52,741 bases of DNA from Salegentibacter maritimus (GCF_016236915.1 NZ_JAEHOK010000022.1:1-52741); one strand, 5' to 3'; positions 19,601-28,699 are shown, counted from the first letter of the stretch. The notes: generated by a model not told the origin, from the sequence alone. Made by a program: numbers and translations.

Positions 19601-19863
19601 TTTCCCTCAAAATCAGTCATCACTCCGTGATTAGTACCTTTTTCGACAACATTGGCTCCAGGAATAGGCATACCGCTTCCAGTTTCGACAACTCTACCTG
19701 TAACAGTTATAGTTTCTTGTGCTATTTTAGCTTCTTTAACCGAGTAAGAATTCGCCTCAACCTTAAAAAGCGAAATGATTAGAAAAAATGAAGTTAACAT
19801 CGGTTTAATTTTTTTTGGCAAATTTTCAAATTCAAGGAATTTACAGGAAATGAAATTTTTCAT
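16678..19863 (-). CDS. SusC/RagA-family TonB-dependent oligosaccharide transporter (first locus)
   Basis: This 1061-residue outer-membrane transporter has an N-terminal membrane-like stretch; a second possible start is the Met at residue 22. A carboxypeptidase-D-like domain lies at about 52-135 (ITVTGRVVETGSGMPIPGAN to NGRNEIDIVLE). The TonB-box/plug region carries LDEVVIVGYGTQKKVNLTGA, and IESVSVLKDAASASIYGARA is the SusC hallmark. The 22-strand barrel follows, ending SLALGLDLTF. There is no STN domain, consistent with the absence of an ECF sigma/FecR pair nearby. With SusD it imports oligosaccharides for the fucosidase set. It is probably the first gene of the minus-strand operon that runs on to 1332, although some spacers are wide enough for internal promoters. 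Confidence 0.96.
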   Translation of the reverse strand: MKNFISCKFLEFENLPKKIKPMLTSFFLIISLFKVEANSYSVKEAKIAQETITVTGRVVETGSGMPIPGANVVEKGTNHGVMTDFEGNYSIKVAEDGVLVVSFVGFARKEIPVNGRNEIDIVLETEAAALDEVVIVGYGTQKKVNLTGAVSAVDSEVFEARPITNVGQGLQGVIPNLNIDMSNGSPGSGTTFNVRGTTSINGGSPLVLVDGVEMDPNLINPNNIESVSVLKDAASASIYGARAAFGVILITTKGGEKNRKSSINYTGNFSFKKPTRMPKYMNSLDYVEMMNIAGSNSGGGVYFNDTYVNHVKEYLNNPIPVNAVFVDPNNSDKYLYAGNTDWIDALYDDYTTSQQHNFNISGGSEKTTYYASLGMVDEGGLNSFFDEDFKRYNVNLNVSTDILEWINFSAKTTYNNTEKVSPYGNIFANGENFGFISGDLRPLMPVYHPDGNFSGQGQWTNMAAVSALSGDRSRKINDVWLTGALQITPFEGLMFNFDYTTNFYSNINKIHRKEIQEHYANPDLVTLYPWTTPSSAGMDQADNYYNALNIWGQYERTVKKHYAKVMLGFNQEYTHNRWSSLSRDNLINNELGVPDQATGEKFVDYYDREWAIRGAFYRFNYIYNDKYLVELSGRYDGSSKFPKEDRFEFFPSISAGWNLSEERFMSFLKPVVNNLKLRASYGTLGNQDVAGFYPYISNLSTSAQSGYILTGEQPVAIHPAGLVSPSLTWETVKQSNFGLDYAMLNNRLNASMDYYIRRTEDMLTRGQTLPAILGTAVPNQNAADLETKGWELSLTWKDRVNDDFLYDLNFILSDNKTEITKFNNPDGILSDYYVGREIGEIWGYKSNGLFQSDQEVENAPDQSKLWGGNWSAGDVRYSDLNEDGEISPGESTLSNPGDKTIIGNTTPRYRFGFRGGLNWKSFNIAFLFQGVGKRDYMPGGNYFWGLTNEWNVPQQHSLDYWTSDNPDAYWPRPRFNHGGNFQTSNRYLQDASYIRLKNLTVGYTIPEEFSEKVYVRNLRVYISGENLWEYSEILDSYDPEVLNPSTYPLQRSLALGLDLTF

Positions 19864-20600
19864 AATTTCGTCATAGTTTGATGGTTTAACATTTGGATTG
19901 GTTTTAAACTTTTCGTTTTAATTAAATGAGATTAATATTTAGTGAGACTATTAGACCTTATATTTTTTTTTGGCTGTTTGAGAACATTTTTAAGAATATA
20001 CTATCGCAAATCCACCGAACTAAATTATGTTAATATTCACTTAACATATATCTAATTATTTGCTCCTAATGATACTTTTTTTGCATTATACGCATGAGAG
20101 TTCATTTTTTTAAGAATATATATACACATATGAAGTTTTTCGATTTTTGAGATGATGGTAAAAAAGGGTATAAAATTTAGACCCAATTAAAAATGAACAG
20201 ATTACTTTTTCAGGAAATTTTCAAACTTTTGTAGAAAACCGAATTGTGGTTATGAAGTATGGATAAAGGTTAAATGAAGAACCTTAACGCTGTTATTATA
20301 AGACTATCTTTATATACTAATGAAATTGATAATAAATTCATAGTCAAAGATTCCATGCTTAACTAAATTAACCTTCAATTAATTTGGCAATAATGAGCCA
20401 ACAAAAATATGTTGATAATTGTTTTTTTTACGCTATACCTAATATTGAGTTGAATAAAAAACTTAAGAAGTAAAAAATCTCAATATTTATCAGGAATCAA
20501 TCTTTTATATTTTACTTGTAAAGACAATTTCTTTCTCTATGGTTCTAGTAGAGTTATTTGATTAGGGGTGGAGGGGTATAATAAACACCCTTTAATTTAA
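19864..20600. other. Gene-free AT-rich region upstream of susC
   Basis: This very AT-rich stretch holds no credible open frame. It must contain the promoter and leader of the susC/susD operon, but I could not identify a convincing TAnnTTTG -7 element on the minus strand. A long leader here would also be compatible with decay of a former gene. Confidence 0.4.
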
Positions 20601-20670
20601 ATTTTTATTGAAGGTCTAAAGCAAAAAATGGGGTTGGTTATTTTGTTTCGTTTTCCCTAAATTTATGAGG

Positions 20671-20982
20671 CTACTGATATTTATATTTTTGATTGCTTTT
20701 CCCTTTAGTGTGGACACCGTCAAACCAAACTTCATAAGTCGATCCATACTCAGCAAGAAATTCAAATTTTGTTTAGCCCCGCTATTGTAGACAACTGCTT
20801 TAAGTAGTTTTATTCCTAGATGGCACACCTTTTAAATTTCGTGGAATAGTTCCTATAGTATATTCACTCAAGTTGTCAAATAAATTTTTAGAGTTTTCAA
20901 TCTGATACAAATCTACTGGAGAAAGAAGCACCCAAAGTATCAAATTATATTCTTCACAAAATTTGGAAAATTTCTTATTATT
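20671..20982 (-). pseudogene. Decayed GH29 alpha-L-fucosidase fragment
   Basis: Two frame-shifted pieces on the minus strand resemble the GH29-B fucosidase at 6601-8688. Bases about 20797-20982 encode KFCEEYNLILWVLLSPVD, which lines up with EACAKHGLKFGVYLSPWD of the intact enzyme. Bases 20671-20772 encode FLAEYGSTYEVWFDGVHTKG, which lines up with VLGNYGEVFEVWFDGANGEG and keeps the nucleophile Asp. The pieces are in different frames, separated by stops, and the rest of the gene is gone. This is a third fucosidase gene of the locus that has been lost. Confidence 0.75.
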
Positions 20983-21039
20983 TCATTTTCTTAATTTTTA
21001 AATGAAGGTGACCTCATACCTTGATTTATACTTCGGCTT

Positions 21040-21300
21040 TGTCCAAGCACAAAACCATCACGCGGCTAACAGCCAGAATAAAATTTTCAGCTCTTCCAAG
21101 TTCATAGCGTGGTATTCCCGATCAGGGTCCAAGATTGTAATATTCAGTTCGTAAAGCTTCTTAACCTGAACCCATTCTTTCTTAGAAATGTTTTGGTTCA
21201 AAATACACAATAGCGGTGTAAACATCTTCAAGTGTTTCCATGTGTTTTAAATTTGGGATCACATTGACACACTTTAACATAACTTCGCTCTTAAAGTCTT
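21040..21300 (-). pseudogene. Decayed coding fragments, family unknown
   Basis: On the minus strand two open pieces in different frames read like protein: EVMLKCVNVIPNLKHMETL followed by EDVYTAIVYFEPKHF and a stop, then KKEWVQVKKLYELNITILDP continuing to MNLEELKILFWLLAA and a stop. A single frameshift near 21195 would join them. I do not recognise the family. The fragment lies between the GH29 relic and the intact GH29 gene. Confidence 0.4.
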
Positions 21301-21527
21301 CCTTAATTATGGAAATCACACTTTTATTTTAAGCTACTGTAGAAATAGAAAATAAGCAAAACATTCATACAAAAAATCGCAAAATTACTTTGTAAAATTT
21401 TTATTTTAATCTATTGGCTGGTGTTACTAGGCTATGAGAATTCCCAGCTGTTGGTACCTTAAGCGGTATTGAATTTCTAGTTTACTTTAAGCGTAGCTAC
21501 CTGCCCGTATAATAAGAACTTGAAGAT

Positions 21528-23018
21528 TCATTTTTCCTTTATTTTGAAAACATAGGCATAAGCTTCTTCAGGCTTGATTATATTGGGATCGTAATTAGGC
21601 ATTTGAACTAATACATTCTTTCCAATTTGCTGCCAATTTAATTCTTGGCCAGTGACCAGCAGGGTAATTTTTGTTCCCGGTTTAAATGTTACATTTTTAA
21701 TCTTCATTTGCACTCCAGGCCACTTAGGAGCTAATACATATTTGTTTTCAGCATTTTGGGTAAAAAAGAGTTCTTTTACAGCAAAACCTGGTTCTGGGTT
21801 AATTGTTTGTTTTAAAATGAAATCGCCCCCGAGGTAATGTTGTTCCGGATGGTAATCTTTCGTACCTTTTCCCCACTGAAAAGAACCGTTCCAAGGTCTA
21901 GTATTATAAATAGCCTCTCCATTTGTTCTCAACCACTGTCCAATTTTAAGCAACCGATCTTGCATGATCGGGGGAATATTGCCTCGTGAGTCCGGACCAA
22001 TGTCTAATAATAAATTTCCCCCAGTACTCACTATATTGATTAACATCAGTGTCAAGGCCTGCGCCGAATTATAATCTTCTGCATCTTCGTTTTGATTGTA
22101 ACCAAAAGAAAAACCCATTCCCCGACATTCTTCCCAAGGTCGGCTGAAACTCCCGTCTTCCGCTTCGTATTCCGTAGTAAAATAGCCACCATGGTTTTTA
22201 CGTATTCCCTCTCCCCAACGGTCATTAACTACAATTTTATTTTTCACATTACTATCATTATAAAGCCAGGCTAGAAATTCTTTACTTTTCCATTCTTCAG
22301 CAGGTAAATCCCATTCTCCATCTGACCATAAAACATCAGGTTCATACTTTTGCACTAAATCTTTAATTTGTGGAAACAAATGTTCACGGACAAAACGTTT
22401 CTGGTCCTTTTGCCACCAAGGATGATACCACTCGTATAGCGAATAATACAATCCCATTTTCAATCCTTGGTTCTTAACAGCATCAGACAATAGCCCCACC
22501 AAATCTTTTTTAGGTCCAATTTCTGAACTATTCCACGGGAAACCCCGGTCGTTTGCCTCTTCACTGGGCCAAAGAGCATAACCATCGTGGTGTTTAGCTG
22601 TAAGTATAACATATCTTGCTCCTGCATTCTCAAAAAGTTCAGCCCATTCTTTTGGCTGAAATAAATCCGCTTTGAACATTTTACCGAATTCATAATAGTT
22701 GATGTCTCCATAGGTAGCCCGGTGATACTGCGTTACCTCGTCTCCATTAAAGTCGCCATTTCCAAAGAGAGTTTCTTCTTCCAACCAGTATTGATACCAT
22801 TCAGAATATGTCCCTTTTGGCGTGAATGCAGGCACGGAATATGGTCCCCAATGGATGAAAATACCAAATTTAGCATCTTCAAACCAGCTTGGTATCGGTC
22901 TGGAATCTAGAGACTCCCAGGTAGGATCATAAACTTCTTGTGCACTTACATACTTCAGTGACACACTCAAAAAAACTAAAACAAATAATAATTCTTTCCT
23001 TTTTGTTCGTAGTAACAT
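21528..23018 (-). CDS. GH29 alpha-L-fucosidase (second intact copy)
   Basis: This 496-residue secreted enzyme has a signal peptide (about 1-26, ending KYVSAQ). The GH29 barrel shows AKFGIFIHWGPYSVPAF, YHRATYGDINYYEFGKMF, YVILTAKHHDGYALWPS and KYEPDVLWSDGEWDLP, where Asp233 fits the nucleophile. GTGGNLLLDIGPDSRGNIPP is the usual end of the barrel. A short beta-sandwich completes the protein, and there are no extra binding domains. The broader GH29-A type is more likely than GH29-B because of the LWSDGEW form. It is separated from susC by 1.66 kb of relic DNA, so it probably has its own promoter. Confidence 0.95.
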   Translation of the reverse strand: MLLRTKRKELLFVLVFLSVSLKYVSAQEVYDPTWESLDSRPIPSWFEDAKFGIFIHWGPYSVPAFTPKGTYSEWYQYWLEEETLFGNGDFNGDEVTQYHRATYGDINYYEFGKMFKADLFQPKEWAELFENAGARYVILTAKHHDGYALWPSEEANDRGFPWNSSEIGPKKDLVGLLSDAVKNQGLKMGLYYSLYEWYHPWWQKDQKRFVREHLFPQIKDLVQKYEPDVLWSDGEWDLPAEEWKSKEFLAWLYNDSNVKNKIVVNDRWGEGIRKNHGGYFTTEYEAEDGSFSRPWEECRGMGFSFGYNQNEDAEDYNSAQALTLMLINIVSTGGNLLLDIGPDSRGNIPPIMQDRLLKIGQWLRTNGEAIYNTRPWNGSFQWGKGTKDYHPEQHYLGGDFILKQTINPEPGFAVKELFFTQNAENKYVLAPKWPGVQMKIKNVTFKPGTKITLLVTGQELNWQQIGKNVLVQMPNYDPNIIKPEEAYAYVFKIKEK

Positions 23019-24325
23019 AATTCATTTTTTTCTGCTTTATTCCTCAAAGAAGAATATAATCAAAGTATTAATAAGTTTTAAAAGGATTTTATTCTCTAAA
23101 AAAATATTTTTTCCGTATTACGATGTTTTTTTCCAGACAAATATGTTTTTCATTAAAAATTCCAACTTAAAATTAAGCCAAACCTTTTAGCCGAAATAAT
23201 TTTTAATTTGCTAAAACTGATACTTTTTTAACCCCATTGAAATGCCAACTACAAATTTCAGACATCATAGTTTACAATTTTATCAAATTTTTAAAAGTAT
23301 TCAAATTTAATAAAGTCTTGAACTAAAGCTTTTTAAATTATCTAATCCTGAAAAAAATTCAAGCTAGTATAGCCTTTTTACTACATTAATTCTAACCCTG
23401 GCCAAAGTTTCGTTCTAAGCAAGTTAACTAGGAGCAAGTCCGCAAGGCATTGGCTGAAAACAACTTTTTAATTTAGAGGTAAGCCTTGTGATATTATATC
23501 CTTTGACGGTGCCAATAAATATCACTTTCAGTTTAAACATTTCGTCATCAATTTTAAAATGTTTTCTCAATAAACTTGTAAAACAGAAAGCCAACCGGCT
23601 CACTAGACGATGTTAAATTGAAGCTCGAAGGCTAGTGTGCGTACATTTTTTTGAAATGTTTATTACTTTAATTTTTGACCCATCTCCTAAAGGCCGTTTA
23701 TTATTTTCTCTTTTTATGCGGATACATTTTCAATATTTAGGATTAGGGAAGACTTAAAAAAAGGAGTAAGCGACTGGTTTATGCAGTCTGGACTAACTTC
23801 TAAATATTGGTATTTTGCATCACAAAAAAGGTAGGGACAGCAACGGCAGGGGAAGAAATAGAGATACTGAAATTGAAAAACAACCGGAAGCGGGGTAAAT
23901 GAAAGAATGGAATTTCGATTTAGCGGGCGTCCTTTTTTACTTCGTTAAGTATAAGCATACACAAAGAGCGGTAACTATTATATGTCAGATACATCTTAGG
24001 AAAATAAAAAGGATGCCCAAGATGTTATTAGAGAAGCTCTTTACTCGAAATGGAGCATTTCGCGGAATAAAGCGGTAATGTGCTTCTCCAGGTATGCAAA
24101 CCCATTATCTGTTTGAAGTAGGATTTAAAGTGGACTTGACTTCAAAGCCGTAGACAAGAATGGAGTTTAGATGATTCCCGAATTTTTCTCGGGAATAAAA
24201 AATTCATCAATCTAAAATCTATCGTTTGCACAAAACTTTTTGATTACACTAATATTGATCATAAAGTGTTCGGTTTGTAAAGTAGTTTAATATGGAATGT
24301 TAGTGTACATAAATAACCGAGAAAT
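23019..24325. other. Gene-free spacer with decayed fragments and repeats
   Basis: No intact gene is visible. The spacer holds the first copy of an 81-bp diverged repeat (23434-23514) and short open fragments with protein-like character on the plus strand, for example RIREDLKKGVSDWFMQSGL near 23740-23800. It also holds an 8-bp stem hairpin (attcccga 24175-24182, tcgggaat 24190-24197) followed by A-rich DNA. These look like remnants of mobile elements, but no family can be named. Confidence 0.5.
23434..23514 (+). repeat. Diverged 81-bp repeat, copy 1
   Basis: The copy runs from gcaagtccgc to gacggtgcca. It aligns without gaps to 44240-44320, with about 65 of 81 bases identical by hand count. 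Similarity seems to continue weakly downstream (TCATCAAtTTTaAA-like blocks). It is probably the end of a dead insertion sequence. Confidence 0.65.
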
Positions 24326-24355
24326 AAAAAGCATTGCAAAAATGAAATTTGCAAT
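24326..24355 (-). terminator. Rho-independent terminator after the lipoprotein gene
   Basis: The arms attgcaaa (24333-24340) and tttgcaat (24348-24355) form a perfect 8-bp stem. On the minus strand this is followed by a T run (24326-24330). It starts one base beyond the stop codon of the lipoprotein gene and closes the minus-strand defence block. Confidence 0.75.
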
Positions 24356-24356
24356 A

Positions 24357-24833
24357 CTAATCATAGGCTTCAGGGTATTTCGGATCAAACTCTCCAAATT
24401 TCACTGTTAGCTTATGAAAAATATATTCTGTTTCCGTTTCAGTAAACTCAATATCATCAACATACATGGTGTAAAAAATATTCCCATCTACTACAAAATG
24501 AATTCTACCTGAAAAAGATATTCCGTCATTTACGTAGTCTTCATATATATATTCTTCCGCATTATCAGTATAAGCATTTTCTTCGGCAATGCTATAGGCT
24601 ACTATTGCATGAGGAACATTTGACGGACGCTTTTCAGCAGATCCAATACTGTTTAAAGAAAAATATTTGTTTGGTAATTCTTCTAACTCAACACATTGTC
24701 CTGGTTCAAAAACAAATGTTTCACCAAATTTTTTGTTGAGACAATTTTGCTCAGGTTCCTCTAATTCATCATTTCCAGAATCACATGCTGTTAGAAAACT
24801 TATTATAAAAATTGAGATCAGTTTTAATTTCAT
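24357..24833 (-). CDS. Small hypothetical lipoprotein
   Basis: This 158-residue protein has a clear lipoprotein signal (MKLKLISIFIISFLTAC, Cys17) followed by an acidic linker (DSGNDELEEPEQ). The mature part contains two more Cys residues (near NCLN and GQCVE) and beta-rich sequence (SGRIHFVVDGNIFYTMYVDD, TEYIFHKLTVKF). I do not recognise a family. It starts 10 bases downstream of the metalloprotease gene, so it is probably read from the hsd transcript. A role as an immunity or envelope protein cannot be judged from sequence. Confidence 0.7.
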   Translation of the reverse strand: MKLKLISIFIISFLTACDSGNDELEEPEQNCLNKKFGETFVFEPGQCVELEELPNKYFSLNSIGSAEKRPSNVPHAIVAYSIAEENAYTDNAEEYIYEDYVNDGISFSGRIHFVVDGNIFYTMYVDDIEFTETETEYIFHKLTVKFGEFDPKYPEAYD

Positions 24834-24843
24834 GGTGATATTA

Positions 24844-25533
24844 TCAAATTTTCATACCCGTCATCCGCTCATCCAGCTCTTTCCATTTAGGTAGATGTTT
24901 GGATAATTCCAGCCAAAATTCTTTAGAATGGTTTTTAATCCTTGTATGGGTTAACTCGTGAACAATTAGATAATCAATTAAAGACCACGGTAATTTTATT
25001 GCATCAATGTTTATGTGAATATTATTTGAAGGGGTGCAGCTTCCCCAACGTTTATTCATTTGAATAAACCTCAACCCATCATAATTCAATCCAGTTTCTC
25101 TAGACCATTTTTTAATTCTTGGTGTTAGTTTTTCTTCTGCCTTGATTCTAAAAAAACTTTGTAATGCTTTTTGAATATCATTTTGAGAATAATCTTCGGG
25201 AACGATAATTTTAAATTTTGACTCGTTAAAATCGATACTTACAGAACTAACGGTGTTGTCCTGAAATATTTGGGTGTAATATCTTCGACCTAAATACTGA
25301 ATTCTTGAACCTGTAACAATTTCACCATCTTCAATGGTTTCAACCAAATTCAATTTATCGATTATCCATTTAGCTTTTTTGAGTACTAATTGTTGAGATT
25401 TTTCTACTGAAATTGGCTCACCTTTAAGCACAACTCCATTTCCTCGTTCTACTGTTATATAGTGCGATTTAAGACCATTTCGTTCCTGAATGGAGTAATC
25501 TATTGTTTTATTACCATAAAGTACTCTAGGCAT
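24844..25533 (-). CDS. YgjP/SprT-like zinc metallopeptidase (M48/DUF45 type)
   Basis: This 229-residue protein ends with the zincin signature VHELTHTRIKNHSKEFW, in which the two His and the Glu of HELTH plus a downstream His form the usual zinc site and catalytic base. Upstream it carries the family motif NKRWGSCTPSNNIHIN. The N-terminal half is a beta-rich region (YTQIFQDNTVSSVSIDFNES). There is no signal peptide, so it is cytoplasmic. Its start overlaps the end of hsdR by 8 bases, implying translational coupling. Proteins of this family are often encoded beside type I hsdR genes, but their role there is not established. Confidence 0.9.
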   Translation of the reverse strand: MPRVLYGNKTIDYSIQERNGLKSHYITVERGNGVVLKGEPISVEKSQQLVLKKAKWIIDKLNLVETIEDGEIVTGSRIQYLGRRYYTQIFQDNTVSSVSIDFNESKFKIIVPEDYSQNDIQKALQSFFRIKAEEKLTPRIKKWSRETGLNYDGLRFIQMNKRWGSCTPSNNIHINIDAIKLPWSLIDYLIVHELTHTRIKNHSKEFWLELSKHLPKWKELDERMTGMKI

Positions 25534-28500
25534 CCTTATTCTTTATTAAAATATCCAATATATCTTTAGCTTTCTGTTTAGCATCGGTATTTTCAAGCTT
25601 GCTTCTAAGAAATCGTTTTATCTTGTTCTCTATATCTTTTTTTACCCGACTTTTATCTGACCACCCAACAATACTTAATTCACCTGAAATAAGGTCGTAT
25701 AGCGTATGTGTTGCATCTTCTGCGCCTTCAGCAAAGATAGCCTTCATTGAAGTGTAAACGGCTTTCTTTTGCTCTGTATTGAAGCCCTTACTTTTACTTT
25801 CTTCTTGTTCATCCACAATCTCATCAACCAAGCCAGCATAAGCTAACAACAATTGAGTTTCGGTAATCCGTTGCTCTTTTTTCTGCTTAAGCAATTCTTC
25901 TAAACGCTGCGCTAATGGTTTGAAGAAATCTGGGTTTTTATCTAACCCAACCTTAATGGTGTGCTTCAAATTATTACGCATCTTCAACTCCTTGGTAGCT
26001 GGGGAAGCATTCATCATTTCTTCTTTGAACTTTTCCCTATCGATAATAGAGATAGGTTCTTCAAGTAAATTCTCTACACCTTCGGAACGCAAATGCTCAT
26101 CAATCATTGTTTGTAGCATCCTACTCTCGTCATGACTCACTTTTAAATCTTCATCATCTGGATAGGCATTTCTGGCTCGTAATTTTATTTCATTATAGAG
26201 CTTGAAGTCATCTTCATATTTCATTGCCATGGTGTTCGGTAAAACAACGTGAATAGACTTGTTGAATTCTTTCAATAACACCTTGAACTCATCTCGTTTA
26301 TCTAAGGGTTCAATAAATCGTAAAGCCGCATCAATATACTTTTCACGTTCGTATAGTCTATCAATTCGCATCGGTCTAAAGAACTCAACCAACTTGTTGT
26401 GATTCAATTGTAATCTTGGTAATTCTTCAGCTAGATTTTTTAAAATATCATCAGGTCTTAAATCCCCACTGAAGATTTCCATTGCCTGAATGAGATAAGA
26501 AGAAATCCCGTAGTAATCCACAATATAACCCGCATCTTTACCTTTGCTGGAACGGTTCACCCTTGCAATGGCTTGTAATAAATTATGCTCCTTTAGTGAT
26601 TTATCCAGATATAACACACTCGCAATTGGTGCATCGTACCCAGTTAATAGCATATCACTCACAATTAGAAACGCAGTGTTATCGTATTTTTTCTTGCCAG
26701 ATTTTTCCTTTTCATCTTCATCCCCAAATGGAAGTTTATAATCTTCAGTAGCCGTTTTTACGTCTTCGGGTGGTGTTACCCAAATGTGTTTTGGGTTATC
26801 AGGATTTTCTTTGTTATGTTCTACAGCGGTATAGTATTCTTTAGCTATTTCATCTGATTTGGGTGAACCTAAACTGATAATCACCTTAGATTTGAAATGA
26901 TGAAATTCTTCGTCCTGTAATTCTTTGAAAATCTTCTGATACTTTATAGCGGCTTCACGACCTGCGGTTACCAACATAGCTTTATGACCATCAGTATATA
27001 TTTTATCACGATAATGGGTAATTATATGCTTGGCCACGTCCCGCATTCTATTATGGGATAACTGGTATTTCCGTAAAGCAGCACGTTTTAAAACATCCTT
27101 TTTTTCTTCTGAAGCATCTTTAAATTTCTCATCAAATTCTTTATCCAGTTCTTCTTTTTTAACATCTAGTTGGGCTATCCCTTCATCGTACAACAATTCT
27201 ACGGTAGCTTTATCGGCAACCGATTCTTTAATGGTGTAGACATCGATGTAGTCACCGCCATAAAATTCCCCCAACGTACTCTTATCTTCTTTACTTATTG
27301 GTGTTCCCGTAAATGCTACAAATTTAGCGTGTGGCAATACCATACGCATAAATGCGGCAAGAAAACCATAATGACTCCTATGTGCTTCATCAACCAGAAC
27401 GTATAGGTTCTTTTTACTGGATAAATGGGCAAGTTCAATTTCTTCTCTCTCTGTAACTACCCATTTCCCTTTTTGGAGTTCTTTGGTGATTTTTAGTAGC
27501 TTATTACGTTGGCTATCTATGGTTTTTTCAACCCTAATATTATCGGTTTCCTCTACTTCGGTTTGGTCTTTATCGGTCTCTTGAAATTTCTGAAGTGTGG
27601 TGGTAATAATCTTACCATAATCATTACTTAGTAAAGTATCCAAATGAGCAACAGAAGATGCTTGGGTTACATTCTTAAACCCAACATTTTGGAATGTAGT
27701 AGTAATCTGCCTATCCAAATCCTTACGGTCGGTCATTACCATTACCGTTGGATTATCGAACCCGAATTCTGGTGACATCAATTTTCGGGTCACATAGGCC
27801 ATAGTAATTGATTTACCAGAACCTTGAGTGTGCCACACCACACCACCACGGTCTTCTTGTAGCCTCTGGATGGTTTTATTAGTGGCTCGTAATTGCTGAT
27901 ACCTTGGTAGCTTCTTTATAATTCGTCCATTATCATTCTCAAAAATCACAAAATGACGGATAATATCCAGTAAACGTTCTTTGCGGAAAATGGAATATAA
28001 AAGGATATCCTGCCGACTTGGATTATCACCCAAAAAGCTCAGGTCTTCTTCTTTATGGGGTTTGTAAACCGAATAAAATTGTTTGGGTGCATTTACCGCC
28101 CCATATTTACCGCCAAGCTGCCAGATACCAACCATTAACTGATTGAAGTGAAAAAGCTTCTCTGAATTATCCTGATAGTATTTTAAATCACCATAAGCAG
28201 CTTCCCAGGCATTTTGAGCTTTAGGTGATTTACACTCAATAGCAGCAAGCGGCAACCCATTTACATAAACCATAATATCTGGTTCTGAGTTCCAAGACTT
28301 GCCTTTAAATTTCATCTGGCTGATGGCCTGAAAATGGTTGTTTTTAAGATTATGATAATCTATAAAATAGACTGGGTGAAATTCTTCTTTGCCGTCGATT
28401 TTTTGTTTTAAACTCAGCTTTGCACCCCGTAGGTATTCCCAAATTTCCTGATTAATTTCTATTAAAGAAGTACCAGTAACGGAACTAATAGTATGATAGG

Positions 28501-28699
28501 CTTTTTGTAGGTTATTCTCATTAATCCAGGGATTGATACGTTTTATTGCGGCTAACAATTCTTCTTTAAAAATAACTTCGGCATTATCTTTCCGTTTATC
28601 CAGTTGGGTAGCTTTACCACTGGTATACCCCATACGTTCAAAAAGCTCTAAAGCGGGAAGTTCACTGTATTGGTATTCTGCTTGGGTAACATCACTCAT
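25526..28699 (-). CDS. hsdR: Type I restriction enzyme R subunit (HsdR)
   Basis: This 1057-residue motor and nuclease subunit has an N-terminal PD-(D/E)xK nuclease (SEPDIMVYVNGLPLAAIECK; Asp141, Glu155, Lys157). The SF2 translocase motor shows Walker A WHTQGSGKSITM (about 288-299), PTVMVMTDRKDLDRQ, DEAH box VLVDEAHRSHYG, FTGTPI and late helicase motifs DMLLTGYDAP and LLQAIARVNRSSKGKDAGYI. The C-terminal helical domain binds the methylase core. Length and motifs are complete, so it should be functional. It is separated from hsdS by 357 bases, unlike the tightly packed hsdM-hsdS pair, so it may have its own promoter. Confidence 0.97.
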   Translation of the reverse strand: MSDVTQAEYQYSELPALELFERMGYTSGKATQLDKRKDNAEVIFKEELLAAIKRINPWINENNLQKAYHTISSVTGTSLIEINQEIWEYLRGAKLSLKQKIDGKEEFHPVYFIDYHNLKNNHFQAISQMKFKGKSWNSEPDIMVYVNGLPLAAIECKSPKAQNAWEAAYGDLKYYQDNSEKLFHFNQLMVGIWQLGGKYGAVNAPKQFYSVYKPHKEEDLSFLGDNPSRQDILLYSIFRKERLLDIIRHFVIFENDNGRIIKKLPRYQQLRATNKTIQRLQEDRGGVVWHTQGSGKSITMAYVTRKLMSPEFGFDNPTVMVMTDRKDLDRQITTTFQNVGFKNVTQASSVAHLDTLLSNDYGKIITTTLQKFQETDKDQTEVEETDNIRVEKTIDSQRNKLLKITKELQKGKWVVTEREEIELAHLSSKKNLYVLVDEAHRSHYGFLAAFMRMVLPHAKFVAFTGTPISKEDKSTLGEFYGGDYIDVYTIKESVADKATVELLYDEGIAQLDVKKEELDKEFDEKFKDASEEKKDVLKRAALRKYQLSHNRMRDVAKHIITHYRDKIYTDGHKAMLVTAGREAAIKYQKIFKELQDEEFHHFKSKVIISLGSPKSDEIAKEYYTAVEHNKENPDNPKHIWVTPPEDVKTATEDYKLPFGDEDEKEKSGKKKYDNTAFLIVSDMLLTGYDAPIASVLYLDKSLKEHNLLQAIARVNRSSKGKDAGYIVDYYGISSYLIQAMEIFSGDLRPDDILKNLAEELPRLQLNHNKLVEFFRPMRIDRLYEREKYIDAALRFIEPLDKRDEFKVLLKEFNKSIHVVLPNTMAMKYEDDFKLYNEIKLRARNAYPDDEDLKVSHDESRMLQTMIDEHLRSEGVENLLEEPISIIDREKFKEEMMNASPATKELKMRNNLKHTIKVGLDKNPDFFKPLAQRLEELLKQKKEQRITETQLLLAYAGLVDEIVDEQEESKSKGFNTEQKKAVYTSMKAIFAEGAEDATHTLYDLISGELSIVGWSDKSRVKKDIENKIKRFLRSKLENTDAKQKAKDILDILIKNKDA

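Noticed and set aside
20616-20828. A 70-residue minus-strand open frame near the GH29 relic
   Set aside because: The protein-like signal (YEVWFDG) is in another frame; this frame is a by-product of the decayed gene.
1332-23018. A sulfated fucoidan degradation locus
   Set aside because: No sulfatase signature (C/S-x-P-S-R) was found in any protein of the locus.
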